Shown here: positions 10,039 to 18,752 of the stretch, piece by piece | Position numbering within the stretch: the first letter of the stretch is position 1 | Layout of the letters: every line of letters starts with the position of its first letter | NCBI RefSeq assembly: GCF_000425425.1 | Contig: NZ_AUDK01000011.1 | Location: 1-64,000 of the forward strand | Origin: Flavobacterium daejeonense DSM 17708 | Lineage (GTDB): Bacteria > Bacteroidota > Bacteroidia > Flavobacteriales > Flavobacteriaceae | Length of the DNA: 64,000 bases | Reading direction: 5' to 3' | Made by a program: the position numbers and the translations under genes | Notes under the pieces: model-generated | What the model was told of the DNA's origin: nothing | Seen by the model: the letters and a program-made list of their open reading frames with translations, nothing else | The model's database searches: none

Positions 10039-11373
10039 TTACAGGAAAATTTTCAACAGATAATAACAAATAGCAGCTAAAAGTGCCGAGATAGGAATTG
10101 TTAAAATCCAGGCCCAGATTAAACTCACCGTTACTCCCCAGCGAACCGCCGAAACACGTTTAGTTAACCCAACACCAATAATAGAACCTGTAATGGTATG
10201 CGTAGTACTTACCGGAATTTTTAAGTGCTCAGTAAAATACAAAGTCAAAGCTCCGGCAGTTTCAGCCGCAACCCCTTCAAAAGAAGTTACTTTAGTAATC
10301 TTAGAACCCATTGTTTTTACAATTTTCCAACCACCACTTAAAGTTCCTGCTGCAATTGCTGAATAACAGGCTAACGGAATCCATTCCGGCATAATTCCCG
10401 GTGCATCTCCATCTGGTAAAGCCACCTGCAACCAGCTTGGCATATCTTCCAAAACAACGCCTTCTTTATTAATGTAAACAATTACTGCTGCAGCAATAAT
10501 CCCCATTACTTTTTGAGAATCATTCCCTCCATGCCCTAAACTGAAAGCCGCAGAAGAAAGCAATTGCATTTTTTTAAGAATTGACTCCGATTGATTATAG
10601 TTTAAACTACTAAAAAACAAACAAAAAGTACTTACCGATAACACAATAAAACCAACCAAAAACCATTTGATATTATGAGGTTCTAAAGCCACACTCCAAA
10701 AATGAGATTCAAATCTTGGTTTTTCTATTTCAGTCTCTACCATGTGAGCAACAAACCAAACGGTTAAAACCATCAAAGCGGCTGTAAAAATCTTAGGATA
10801 AATACTTTTTCCTGCTGAATGTAATAACCAAATCGAAATTAAATAAGAAGCAATCGCTCCTACTAATGGCGCCAAAACAATAAAAACAATAATGATTATT
10901 ACTCCTGTTGGCAATCCGCCTGGTTTTCCGGGATCGTACCAGTTTACAATATTATACCAATGTCTGGTAATAGTTACCCCGTCTTCAACCACTGTATAAT
11001 CTGAAAAACCGTGCATATAAATAGCGTGAGCTACAGCTGCACCGGCAAATCCACCGATTAATGTATGAGAAGAACTCGATGGAATTCCTAACCACCAGGT
11101 TAATAAATTCCAGCAAATAGCCGCAATTACACCCGCTAAAATAACGACTAAATTAATATCAATCGTATGCGCTGTCTTTGCCACGGTATCTGCTACTCCA
11201 AAACCAAAAACCCAGTAAGCTAAAAAATTAAAAAAAGCAGCCCAAACCACTGCTTGAAACGGAGTCAGTACTTTTGTCGCAACAACTGTTGCAATAGCAT
11301 TAGCCGCATCATGAAAACCATTTATGTAATCAAAAATAAGTGCTAAAACTATAATCGTAATAAGTAAAGCCAT
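10039..11373 (-). CDS. pit: PiT-family inorganic phosphate transporter
   Basis: A 444-residue inner-membrane protein with about ten to twelve transmembrane segments. It carries the duplicated PHO4/PiT signature: an N-terminal GFHDAANAIATVV motif (about 20-32) and a C-terminal half with GHGGNDSQKVMGII and PVSTTHTITG. PiT proteins import metal-phosphate complexes with protons or sodium. It lies 31 bp downstream of the DUF47 gene, the normal partner arrangement for low-affinity phosphate uptake. An extra hydrophilic insert (about 200-245) in the middle is usual in Bacteroidota PiT proteins. Confidence 0.93.
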   Translation of the reverse strand: MALLITIIVLALIFDYINGFHDAANAIATVVATKVLTPFQAVVWAAFFNFLAYWVFGFGVADTVAKTAHTIDINLVVILAGVIAAICWNLLTWWLGIPSSSSHTLIGGFAGAAVAHAIYMHGFSDYTVVEDGVTITRHWYNIVNWYDPGKPGGLPTGVIIIIVFIVLAPLVGAIASYLISIWLLHSAGKSIYPKIFTAALMVLTVWFVAHMVETEIEKPRFESHFWSVALEPHNIKWFLVGFIVLSVSTFCLFFSSLNYNQSESILKKMQLLSSAAFSLGHGGNDSQKVMGIIAAAVIVYINKEGVVLEDMPSWLQVALPDGDAPGIMPEWIPLACYSAIAAGTLSGGWKIVKTMGSKITKVTSFEGVAAETAGALTLYFTEHLKIPVSTTHTITGSIIGVGLTKRVSAVRWGVTVSLIWAWILTIPISALLAAICYYLLKIFL

Positions 11374-11404
11374 ACCTTTTTATTTCAAAAGAATAATTTA
11401 AATT

Positions 11405-12049
11405 TTAAGAATGTTTAACCGAAATAGACTCTAAAACGCTGGCTACACTTTTACATTTATCCGTAGCTGATTCCAGAATAGACAATACTTCTTTATATTT
11501 AATAATGCTCTTAGCATCTGTTTCATTCTCAAAAATTTCAAAAACAGCTTTATTATAAACATTATCGGATTTGTTTTCCAATTTCGAAATCTTAGCACAA
11601 GCCGCTTTAATTTTATGAGCATTTTTAAAATCACGCAGTTCTTTTACCGCAATTTCAATATGCTGACAGGCATCTAAGTTAATTTCTGTTAGTTTTCTAA
11701 TTGACTTTGTAATCTTATCTACCTGATACAAACGCATAATGCTGGAAGCACCATGTAAACGGTCAGCTACGTTATCAATAGAAGTAACTAAAGAGTGAAT
11801 GTCCTCACGATCAAAAGGAGTAATAAAGTTTTTACTCAACTCTAAATTGGTTTGACGTGTAATATCTTCTCCCCTTTGTTCTAACTCATCAATTTTTTGG
11901 AAAAGCACTTCTCTTTCTTTTAAAGGAAGATTTACAGCTTCGTGCAAATTAGAAGCTAATTCAATCAAATTACTGGAAGCTTCTTCAAAAAGAGGAAAGA
12001 ATTTTTTATCCTTTGGTACTAAAAATTGGAAAATACTGTTTATTGACAT
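11405..12049 (-). CDS. DUF47/PhoU-like phosphate transport accessory protein
   Basis: A 214-residue soluble helical protein of the DUF47 (Pit accessory, TIGR00153-type) family, related in fold to PhoU. Recognisable features are the N-terminal FLVPKDKKFFPLFEEASSNL segment and the acidic helical stretches, including EREDIHSL-like FDREDIHSLVTSIDNVADRL that bind metal in PhoU-like proteins. It is the first gene of a two-gene operon with pit and probably regulates that transporter. A -7-like TATTTTTG lies on the minus strand at 12074-12081, 25 bp upstream of the start, without a clear -33 partner. Confidence 0.9.
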   Translation of the reverse strand: MSINSIFQFLVPKDKKFFPLFEEASSNLIELASNLHEAVNLPLKEREVLFQKIDELEQRGEDITRQTNLELSKNFITPFDREDIHSLVTSIDNVADRLHGASSIMRLYQVDKITKSIRKLTEINLDACQHIEIAVKELRDFKNAHKIKAACAKISKLENKSDNVYNKAVFEIFENETDAKSIIKYKEVLSILESATDKCKSVASVLESISVKHS

Positions 12050-12398
12050 TTTTTAACTAATTTTTTTAGAAAGCAAAAATACTTTTTTTTATTTCATGTT
12101 AAAGATATTTTAAAAATTAATCATTCATTCCCTGCTTTTTTTGTCTCATACCGGTTCTTTCCCCCTCCCCGGATTCCGAGCAACCAAAATACAATTCTGA
12201 CTTTTCACACCGGTCAAAACACATAAAAATCGCAAAAAGGCTCCAAACCCGGCTACAGAAAGTTTCACGCCGCTTTATTATTTTTTTTCAAAAAAGCATT
12301 TTTTTTCAAAAAAATTAAAAACAATTCGTTTCAATTAAAGAGCGTAAAGACATATATTTGCTTTTTTAAAAAATTATTCACAAAAACCTCATAAAGCT
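12050..12398. other. Divergent intergenic region between the pit operon and the thr operon
   Basis: No gene was found here. The minus-strand side holds a -7-like element for the DUF47-pit operon (12074-12081). The plus-strand side holds an alternative -7 element TATATTTG (12353-12360) lacking a good TTTG partner. Bases about 12145-12275 are clearly richer in G and C than the surroundings and include CCGG-type words (ACCGG at about 12150 and 12210). No stable conserved RNA fold was recognisable by eye. The remainder is A/T homopolymer-rich. Confidence 0.6.
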
Positions 12399-12428
12399 TT
12401 TGGTTTTTTATAAAAAACTGTATTTTTG
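12399..12428 (+). promoter_or_regulatory. Putative thr operon promoter
   Basis: TTTG (12399-12402) and TATTTTTG (12421-12428) are separated by 18 bp and match the Bacteroidota consensus TTTG...TAnnTTTG. The start codon of the Thr-rich leader peptide follows only 9 bases later, so the transcript would have almost no 5' untranslated region before the leader. A second -7-like TATATTTG at 12353-12360 is a possible alternative. Confidence 0.65.
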
Positions 12429-12437
12429 GGAACTCTT

Positions 12438-12524
12438 ATGAAAAACAACAGAACTACATATCAATCTTCGATTTCAACTCCAGTTGGGGTTGCCATTTCT
12501 GTTACCACTACTACTACCCCTTAG
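12438..12524 (+). CDS. thrL: thr operon leader peptide (putative attenuator peptide)
   Basis: A 28-codon ORF begins MKNNRTTYQSS and ends ISVTTTTTP. It has five consecutive Thr codons (12504-12518) just before CCT-TAG, two more Thr codons near its start, one isolated Thr codon in the middle and two Ile codons. It precedes thrA by 107 bp. Thr/Ile-rich leaders controlling thr operons are known from enterobacteria. The stop codon lies in a TACCCC/GGGGTA hairpin (12515-12529), but there is no U-tract terminator after it, so the mechanism may differ from the E. coli one. Function is inferred from composition and position. Confidence 0.75.
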   Translation: MKNNRTTYQSSISTPVGVAISVTTTTTP

Positions 12525-12631
12525 GGGTATTTATCTATTACATATAATCCTGAATTCATACATACTTTTTTATTAGAAGAAAGGTATTGGGTGTATATAA
12601 AATATTGCATTTTTAAAATAAAATAAACAAA

Positions 12632-15079
12632 ATGAAAGTATTAAAATTTGGCGGAACTTCGGTTGCCAATGCAAAAAATATAAAATTAGTTCTGGATATC
12701 GTTCTGAACAAAGCCAAAAAAGACAAATTAGTAGTAGTCGTTTCAGCATTAAGCAAAGTAACCGATTTATTGCAATTAGCCGCTTCTAAAGCTGCCGCTA
12801 ACGACGAAACTTATAAAGATATCGTTGCCGAAATTGAGAAAAAACACTTAGATGCTTTAAAAGAATTAATTCCGGTTAGCGAACAAAGCAGTTCTTTAAG
12901 TCACATTAAAAGAATCATCAACCACCTGGAAACTATTTTGGATGGTTGTTTCCTTTTAGGCGAATTATCAGCAAGAACCTCAGATACTATTTTAAGTTTT
13001 GGCGAATTACTTTCATCCTATATCATTGCCGAAGCCTTAAAACAAAACCTAAAAAACAGCAGCTACAAAGACAGCCGTGAGTTGATTAAAACTAACAACA
13101 ATTACGGAAAAGCTGCCGTAAATTTTGAAGTAACTAACTTACTAACTACTGCATTTTTTAGTGCTAATGATTCTCAGGTAGTAATAATGCCGGGATTCAT
13201 CGCTTGTTCGTTAGACGAAATCAACACCACTTTAGGTCGTGGTGGTTCCGATTATACTGCGGCGATTATTGCCGGAGCTTTAAATGCAGCTGAGTTGGAA
13301 ATCTGGACTGATGTAAACGGAATGTTTACCGCTAATCCTAAAATTGTAAAACAAGCCCAACCGATTGCCTCTATTTCTTATCAGGAAGCAATGGAATTGT
13401 CACATTTTGGTGCCAAAGTTTTATATCCGCCAACAATCCAACCGGTTTTAAGAAAAAATATTCCAATTCACATCAAAAATACATTTGAACCGGATGCGGA
13501 AGGAACTTATATTTCAAGTGAATCTGTTTCAAACGGAACTCCGGTAAGAGGAATCAGTCATATTGATAATATTACTTTGATAACTCTTGAAGGTCCGGGA
13601 ATGATTGGAGTTTCAGGATCATCCAAAAGACTTTTCGAGGTTTTATCTCAGGAAAGCATCAATGTTATTTTCATTACTCAGGCTTCATCTGAACATTCTA
13701 TTTGTATCGGAATTTTAAATTCGGATGCAGAAGTAGCTGAAAACGCTATCAACAAAGCTTTTGAAATCGAAATTGCCCAAAACAAAATCGATCCATGCAT
13801 TGTAGAAAAAAACCTTTGCATCATTGCCTTAGTAGGCGAAAACATGAAAAATCACCAGGGACTAAGCGGAAGAATGTTTAGTACTTTAGGTAAAAATAAC
13901 GTAAACATCCGTGCGATTGCTCAGGGAGCTTCCGAAAGAAACATTTCGGCGGTAATTAACGATAGAGACGTTAAAAAAGCATTGAATACGTTGCACGAAA
14001 ATTTCTTTGAGGAAAACACCAAACAATTAAACCTGTTTGTAATGGGTGTGGGTAACGTAGGTGAAAAATTCATCGAACAAATCCACCAACAAAAGAAATT
14101 CTTAAAAGAAAATCTAAAAATCAACGTTCGTGTAATTGCTTTGTCTAACTCCAGAAAAATGCATTTTGACGATGACGCAATTGATTTAGACAACTGGCAA
14201 AACACTTTAGAAAACGGTGAAACAGCCGATAAAGAATTGTTCGTTGAAAAAGTAGCTGCGCTTAACCTGCGTAACTCTATTTTTGTGGACATCACTGCCA
14301 ATGCTGATGTTGCGGCTATTTATGACCGTTTCTTAAAAAGAAGTGTTGGTGTAGTAACCTGTAACAAAATTGCCTGTGCTTCGGCTTACGACAATTACAA
14401 AAAACTGAAAAAATTATCACGTCAATACAACGCCCCTTTCTTGTTTGAAACCAATGTAGGTGCGGGATTACCAATTATTGACACGGTGAAAAACCTAATC
14501 GCTTCGGGAGATAAAGTACACAAAATTCAAGCGGTTTTATCAGGAAGTCTGAACTTTATCTTTAACAATTTTGACGAAAACAATTCGTTCCACGATGTAG
14601 TCAAAGAAGCTGGTGTTCAGGGATTTACAGAGCCTGATCCAAAAATCGACTTAAGTGGAATTGACGTTGCCCGTAAAATCCTGATTTTAATTCGCGAAAG
14701 CGGTTACAAAATGGAAATTGAAGATATTGAAAACAAATCATTCTTACCGGCTGCCTGCATGGCAACAACTAACAACGAAGATTTTTTCAAATCTTTAATT
14801 GAATACAACAGTCACTTTGAAGGTATTTTGGCGGAAGCCAATCAAAAAGACAGCCGATTGAAATTTGTAGCCGAATTCGTTGACGGAAAAGCGAATGTTG
14901 GATTACAATTCATCCCAAAAGACCATCCTTTCTACAATTTGGAAGGAAAAGACAACATCGTTTTATTCTATACCGACCGTTACGTAGATCAGCCTTTATT
15001 AATCAAAGGTGCCGGTGCCGGTGCTGCGGTAACTGCATCTGGAATTTTTGCTGATGTAATCAGAATTGGAAATGTTTAA
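12632..15079 (+). CDS. thrA: Bifunctional aspartokinase / homoserine dehydrogenase
   Basis: An 815-residue fusion catalysing the first and third steps of the aspartate pathway to threonine. Residues 1-290 form the aspartokinase domain, opening with KFGGTSVANA and containing the GRGGSDYTAA substrate-binding stretch. ACT regulatory domains follow (about 310-455). The homoserine dehydrogenase domain has its Rossmann motif GVGNVG at 472-477 and the conserved LSGSLNFIFN further on. Allosteric threonine control is expected from the ACT domains. It is the first structural gene of thrA-thrB-thrC, preceded by a Thr-rich leader peptide. Confidence 0.96.
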   Translation: MKVLKFGGTSVANAKNIKLVLDIVLNKAKKDKLVVVVSALSKVTDLLQLAASKAAANDETYKDIVAEIEKKHLDALKELIPVSEQSSSLSHIKRIINHLETILDGCFLLGELSARTSDTILSFGELLSSYIIAEALKQNLKNSSYKDSRELIKTNNNYGKAAVNFEVTNLLTTAFFSANDSQVVIMPGFIACSLDEINTTLGRGGSDYTAAIIAGALNAAELEIWTDVNGMFTANPKIVKQAQPIASISYQEAMELSHFGAKVLYPPTIQPVLRKNIPIHIKNTFEPDAEGTYISSESVSNGTPVRGISHIDNITLITLEGPGMIGVSGSSKRLFEVLSQESINVIFITQASSEHSICIGILNSDAEVAENAINKAFEIEIAQNKIDPCIVEKNLCIIALVGENMKNHQGLSGRMFSTLGKNNVNIRAIAQGASERNISAVINDRDVKKALNTLHENFFEENTKQLNLFVMGVGNVGEKFIEQIHQQKKFLKENLKINVRVIALSNSRKMHFDDDAIDLDNWQNTLENGETADKELFVEKVAALNLRNSIFVDITANADVAAIYDRFLKRSVGVVTCNKIACASAYDNYKKLKKLSRQYNAPFLFETNVGAGLPIIDTVKNLIASGDKVHKIQAVLSGSLNFIFNNFDENNSFHDVVKEAGVQGFTEPDPKIDLSGIDVARKILILIRESGYKMEIEDIENKSFLPAACMATTNNEDFFKSLIEYNSHFEGILAEANQKDSRLKFVAEFVDGKANVGLQFIPKDHPFYNLEGKDNIVLFYTDRYVDQPLLIKGAGAGAAVTASGIFADVIRIGNV

Positions 15080-15100
15080 AAAAGAGTAACTAAGATGCTA

Positions 15101-15157
15101 AGTCGCAAAGTTTCAAAGTTTAAATATGAAACTATGCCGCTTTGGAACTTTGCCACT
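15101..15157. repeat. Quasi-palindrome in the thrA-thrB gap
   Basis: AGTCGCAAAGTTTCAAAG (15101-15118) pairs with CTTTGGAACTTTGCCACT (15140-15157): 16 of 18 positions match, with a 21-nt loop. The sequence resembles the arms of the palindrome at 63568-63644 (shared CAAAGTT-type words). It fills most of the 94-bp gap and ends 16 bp before the thrB start. Confidence 0.8.
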
Positions 15158-15173
15158 CAGAAACTATAAAAAA

Positions 15174-16094
15174 ATGAATGAAGTAAAAGTATTTTGTCCG
15201 GCTACCATTGCCAATCTTTCCTGCGGATTTGACGTGCTGGGATTGTGTTTAGACAATGTGGGCGACGAAATGATTATTCGAAAAACGGCTGAAAAAGGCA
15301 TTCGTATCACTAAAATCGAAGGCGCTAACTTGCCACTGGAAACAGAGAAAAACGTTGCCGGTGTTGCTTTATTAGCCATGTTAGAAGAAACGAACGCTGA
15401 TTTCGGGTTCGAAATCGAAATATACAAACACATCAAGGCCGGAAGTGGAATTGGGAGTTCGGCAGCCAGTTCAGCCGGAGCGGTTTTTGGCGCCAATGAA
15501 CTATTGGGTCAACCTTTTAGCCGAAAAGAATTGGTAAAATTTGCCATGCAGGGCGAAAAACTGGCTTCGGGAAATGCCCATGCCGATAACGTTGCCCCTG
15601 CCCTTTTAGGCGGTTTTACTTTGGTAAGAAGTTCGAATCCTTTGGATATTATCAAAATTGACAGTCCAAACGAATTGTACGCCACCGTAATTCATCCTCA
15701 AATTGAGTTGAAAACATCCGATGCGCGTTCGGTATTAAAACAAACCGTTTCGCTAAAAAGTGCCATCACACAATGGGGAAATGTAGGCGGATTAGTAGCG
15801 GGATTGTACACACAGGATTACGACTTAATCGGACGCTCTTTGCACGATGAAATCGTAGAACCATTGCGCAGCGTATTGATTCCGGGATTTGATTTAATCA
15901 AACAATCGGCTTACGAAAACGGCGCTTTAGGTTCGGGAATTTCAGGTTCAGGCCCTTCTATTTTTGCCTTGAGCAGAGGAAAGGAAACTGCCGAAAAAAT
16001 CGCCAAAGGAATGTGTGCCGTTTACGACGAAATCAATTTACCTTATGAAATTCATGTGTGTAAAGTGAACGACACCGGAATGAAAGTAATTTAA
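15174..16094 (+). CDS. thrB: Homoserine kinase
   Basis: A 306-residue GHMP-family kinase that phosphorylates homoserine. The GHMP ATP-binding motif is GSGIGSSAASSAGA (about 87-100), and the C-terminal glycine-rich GSGISGSGPSIFAL stretch is also present. The reading frame opens at 15126, but the first 16 residues of that version are encoded by the upstream palindromic repeat. The ATG at 15174 (MNEVKVFCPATIANLSCGFD) gives the usual GHMP N-terminus and is chosen here. Second gene of the thr operon. Confidence 0.95.
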   Translation: MNEVKVFCPATIANLSCGFDVLGLCLDNVGDEMIIRKTAEKGIRITKIEGANLPLETEKNVAGVALLAMLEETNADFGFEIEIYKHIKAGSGIGSSAASSAGAVFGANELLGQPFSRKELVKFAMQGEKLASGNAHADNVAPALLGGFTLVRSSNPLDIIKIDSPNELYATVIHPQIELKTSDARSVLKQTVSLKSAITQWGNVGGLVAGLYTQDYDLIGRSLHDEIVEPLRSVLIPGFDLIKQSAYENGALGSGISGSGPSIFALSRGKETAEKIAKGMCAVYDEINLPYEIHVCKVNDTGMKVI

Positions 16095-16101
16095 TAATTC
16101 A

Positions 16102-16158
16102 GTGAATGGTGAATAGTGAGTAGTAATTAGTATGGACTACTCACCATTCACTACTCAC
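16102..16158. repeat. Quasi-palindrome in the thrB-thrC gap
   Basis: Arms at 16102-16124 and 16136-16158 (23 nt each, built from GTGAATGGTGAATAGTGAGT-like words) are complementary at about 20 of 23 positions around an 11-nt loop. The structure fills the gap and ends 14 bp before the thrC start codon, so the folded RNA could affect thrC translation. Confidence 0.8.
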
Positions 16159-16172
16159 TAATCACTATAAAA

Positions 16173-17462
16173 ATGAAATATTACAGTTTAAACCATAACG
16201 CACCAAAAGTTTCTTTTCAGGAAGCCGTAATTCAGGGATTAGCAAGCGATAAAGGATTGTATTTTCCGGAAAGCATCACGCCGCTTCCGCAATCTTTTTT
16301 TGATAACATCGAAAATTTAAGTCACGAGGAAATTGCCTTCGAAGCCATCCAACAATTTGTAGGCGACGAAATCCCAACAGCAACTTTAAAAGAAATCATT
16401 GCCGAAACATTATGCTTTGATTTCCCGGTTGTTCCGGTTGAAAACGGAATCTATTCTTTGGAATTATTCCACGGACCTACAATGGCGTTTAAGGACGTGG
16501 GCGCCCGCTTCATGTCGCGTTGTTTGGGGTATTTTAACAAAGATAAAAAAGACAACAAAAACACCGTATTAGTAGCGACTTCGGGAGATACCGGAGGAGC
16601 GGTTGCCAGTGGTTTCCTTGGTGTTCAGGGTGTGGATGTAGTGATTTTATATCCTTCCGGAAAAGTGAGCGACATTCAGGAAAGACAATTAACTACGCTG
16701 GGACAAAACATCAAAGCGCTGGAAGTAGATGGCGTTTTTGACGACTGTCAGGACATGGTGAAAAAAGCCTTCTTAGACGAAACTTTGGCACACAAAAACC
16801 TGACTTCGGCGAACTCGATTAACATTGCGCGCTGGCTGCCACAAATGTTTTATTTCTTCTTTGCTTACAAAGCTTTGAAATCCCAAAACAAAGAAATTGT
16901 GTTCTCCTGCCCAAGTGGAAACTTTGGAAATATCTGTGCCGGAATCATGGCTAAAAAACTGGGTTTACCGGTACAACATTTCGTTGCTTCTACTAATGTA
17001 AACGATACGGTTCCAAGATTCTTAGTAAACGGTGTGTATGACCCAAAACCGTCTATCGCTACCATTTCGAATGCGATGGACGTAGGAAATCCAAGTAACT
17101 TTATCCGTATTCAGGAACTTTACAACAACGATTTAGAGCAATTCCAAAAAGATTTTTCTTCCTATACCTATAACGACGAAGAAACTAAAGAAGCCATGAA
17201 GCGCATCTACAACACCGATGGTTACATTGCCGAGCCACACGGAGCGGTAGGTTACTTAGGATTGAAAAAAGAATTAGAGCGTTTCCCGGATTCTATTGGG
17301 GTTTTCTTAGAAACCGCTCACCCAATTAAGTTTTTGGATATTGTAGAAGCTGTATTAAACGTACAATTGGCAATTCCAACACAAATTGAAAGCGTACTGA
17401 ACAAAGAAAAAGTAAGCACTAAAATTAAAACTTACGAAGAATTGAAAGCCTTTTTAGGATAA
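16173..17462 (+). CDS. thrC: Threonine synthase
   Basis: A 429-residue PLP-dependent enzyme converting O-phosphohomoserine to threonine. The PLP lysine is Lys107 in HGPTMAFKDVGARF. The phosphate-binding loop region SGDTGGAVASGF and the N-terminal threonine-synthase domain (YYSLNHNAPKVSFQEA) are present. Length and motifs fit the class I enzymes. It is the last gene of the thr operon and is followed by a terminator at 17488. Confidence 0.96.
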   Translation: MKYYSLNHNAPKVSFQEAVIQGLASDKGLYFPESITPLPQSFFDNIENLSHEEIAFEAIQQFVGDEIPTATLKEIIAETLCFDFPVVPVENGIYSLELFHGPTMAFKDVGARFMSRCLGYFNKDKKDNKNTVLVATSGDTGGAVASGFLGVQGVDVVILYPSGKVSDIQERQLTTLGQNIKALEVDGVFDDCQDMVKKAFLDETLAHKNLTSANSINIARWLPQMFYFFFAYKALKSQNKEIVFSCPSGNFGNICAGIMAKKLGLPVQHFVASTNVNDTVPRFLVNGVYDPKPSIATISNAMDVGNPSNFIRIQELYNNDLEQFQKDFSSYTYNDEETKEAMKRIYNTDGYIAEPHGAVGYLGLKKELERFPDSIGVFLETAHPIKFLDIVEAVLNVQLAIPTQIESVLNKEKVSTKIKTYEELKAFLG

Positions 17463-17487
17463 ACGTTCAAAACATAAATATACCACA

Positions 17488-17523
17488 AACGGCTAAGGAG
17501 TACTCTTTAGCCGTTTTTTTTTC
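17488..17523 (+). terminator. Rho-independent terminator after thrC
   Basis: AAACGGCTAA (17488-17497) pairs perfectly with TTAGCCGTTT (17508-17517) and is followed by a run of T to 17522. It starts 26 bp after the thrC stop. Confidence 0.9.
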
Positions 17524-17603
17524 TCGAATTATTTTAGCAACCTAATAATTTGTAAACTATTATTTATATTTTAGCTGAAAATTAAAACCTTAATATTGAA
17601 AAA

Positions 17604-18257
17604 ATGATTAAAAAGTATTTTCTTTTGTTTTTTATTGTATTTGAGATTTCTGTATTTGCTCAATCTTATAATGCTGAAGTTAATGGGAAAACTTTAATTA
17701 TTAATGTAGATAATTTAAAAGCTGAAGAAATTCAATCTAAAATTTCAGCTTGGATAGCATTAAATTATAAATCTGCAAATGATGTGTTACAGCATAGTTC
17801 TCAAGATAAAATTATTGCAAAAGGAAGCTTTGTAATTGACTCAAACAAACCTTTTACTGATTTATTTAATGGAATTGTTTATTTACCAGCACACATTATT
17901 TTTGACCATACTCTAATTATTTCTATAAAAGATTACAAATGTAAAGTTGATATTTCCTTTCCGGAAAAAGTAAAGACGTTAAACTACTTGAATACAGATT
18001 GGTTTTTTAATATTAACGAATATACTTTATTGAATGAATTTACAATAGAAAATCAATATGAAATTGCTAAGAAAAATTTAAATGCACAAAACAATAACAA
18101 TGAAAAAAAGGTAAATAGAAAGTTTGATAGTTTAAAAAGATATTTAGATGCTAATTTCATGCACGATAAAGAAGTCTCAACAGGAATGAATAATAAAATA
18201 AATGCACTTTTTATTAGTTTGCAAGATTACTTGAATAAAAAAAATCAGGAATGGTAA
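17604..18257 (+). CDS. Secreted protein of unknown function, DUF4468-like
   Basis: A 217-residue protein with a signal peptide (about 1-19, ending SVFAQ). The mature part resembles the DUF4468 family (TBP-like fold), with a region around residues 35-115 carrying IQSKISAWIALNYKSANDV and alternating beta segments. The C-terminal third is Lys/Asn-rich and helical. No catalytic motif is visible. Base composition is noticeably more A/T-rich than the thr genes next door, which suggests accessory or recently acquired DNA. The DUF assignment is tentative. Confidence 0.6.
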   Translation: MIKKYFLLFFIVFEISVFAQSYNAEVNGKTLIINVDNLKAEEIQSKISAWIALNYKSANDVLQHSSQDKIIAKGSFVIDSNKPFTDLFNGIVYLPAHIIFDHTLIISIKDYKCKVDISFPEKVKTLNYLNTDWFFNINEYTLLNEFTIENQYEIAKKNLNAQNNNNEKKVNRKFDSLKRYLDANFMHDKEVSTGMNNKINALFISLQDYLNKKNQEW

Positions 18258-18284
18258 TTCCTACCCGCATATAAACATTTAGAG

Positions 18285-18752
18285 ATGACCGATAAACAAA
18301 TAAAATACTTAGAAGATTTCAAAAAAAACAAGCTTGCTACTTGCGGAAAATCAACTGACTTTGAAATAGAAGAATTAGTGGCTGATTTAAAATCATTAAA
18401 TATTATATCAGAACAAAAAAGTTCACGGACACTCAAAATAAATGATAAAATATCTTTTGACAAACTAATCGATTTAAAATCATTATCGGAGTTTGAAAAA
18501 TGGCATTTTAACAAAGAAAAAAGCATAGTTTATAATATTAATGACTCTACAATTGGTCAAATAAATCAATCATCTAATTTTTCTAATACTCCCCAAACAA
18601 ATAATATAACAGCAAATAATAAAGCGGACTTAAAAACAAAAACTATTGTAAAATTCTGGAAACTGATTTCGGAAAACAAATTGATTTCTACTATAATATT
18701 TGCCCTCATTATATATTTAATTAAATTGATTTGGGGAATTGATTTAAAATAA
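18285..18752 (+). CDS. Hypothetical protein with C-terminal membrane anchor
   Basis: A 155-residue protein I do not recognise as a named family. It has an N-terminal soluble, mostly helical region (1-85), a short Asn/Ser/Thr-rich linker (about 90-118, including SNFSNTPQTNNITANN) and a single C-terminal transmembrane helix (about 133-150, LISTIIFALIIYLIKLIW). This looks like a tail-anchored inner-membrane protein. It starts 27 bp after the preceding gene, probably in one transcript, and is similarly A/T-rich. Confidence 0.55.
   Translation: MTDKQIKYLEDFKKNKLATCGKSTDFEIEELVADLKSLNIISEQKSSRTLKINDKISFDKLIDLKSLSEFEKWHFNKEKSIVYNINDSTIGQINQSSNFSNTPQTNNITANNKADLKTKTIVKFWKLISENKLISTIIFALIIYLIKLIWGIDLK

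Noticed and set aside
12145..12275. GC-richer stretch upstream of the thr and pit promoters, considered as a riboswitch or small RNA
   Set aside because: No consistent stem pattern or known motif could be drawn by hand on either strand.
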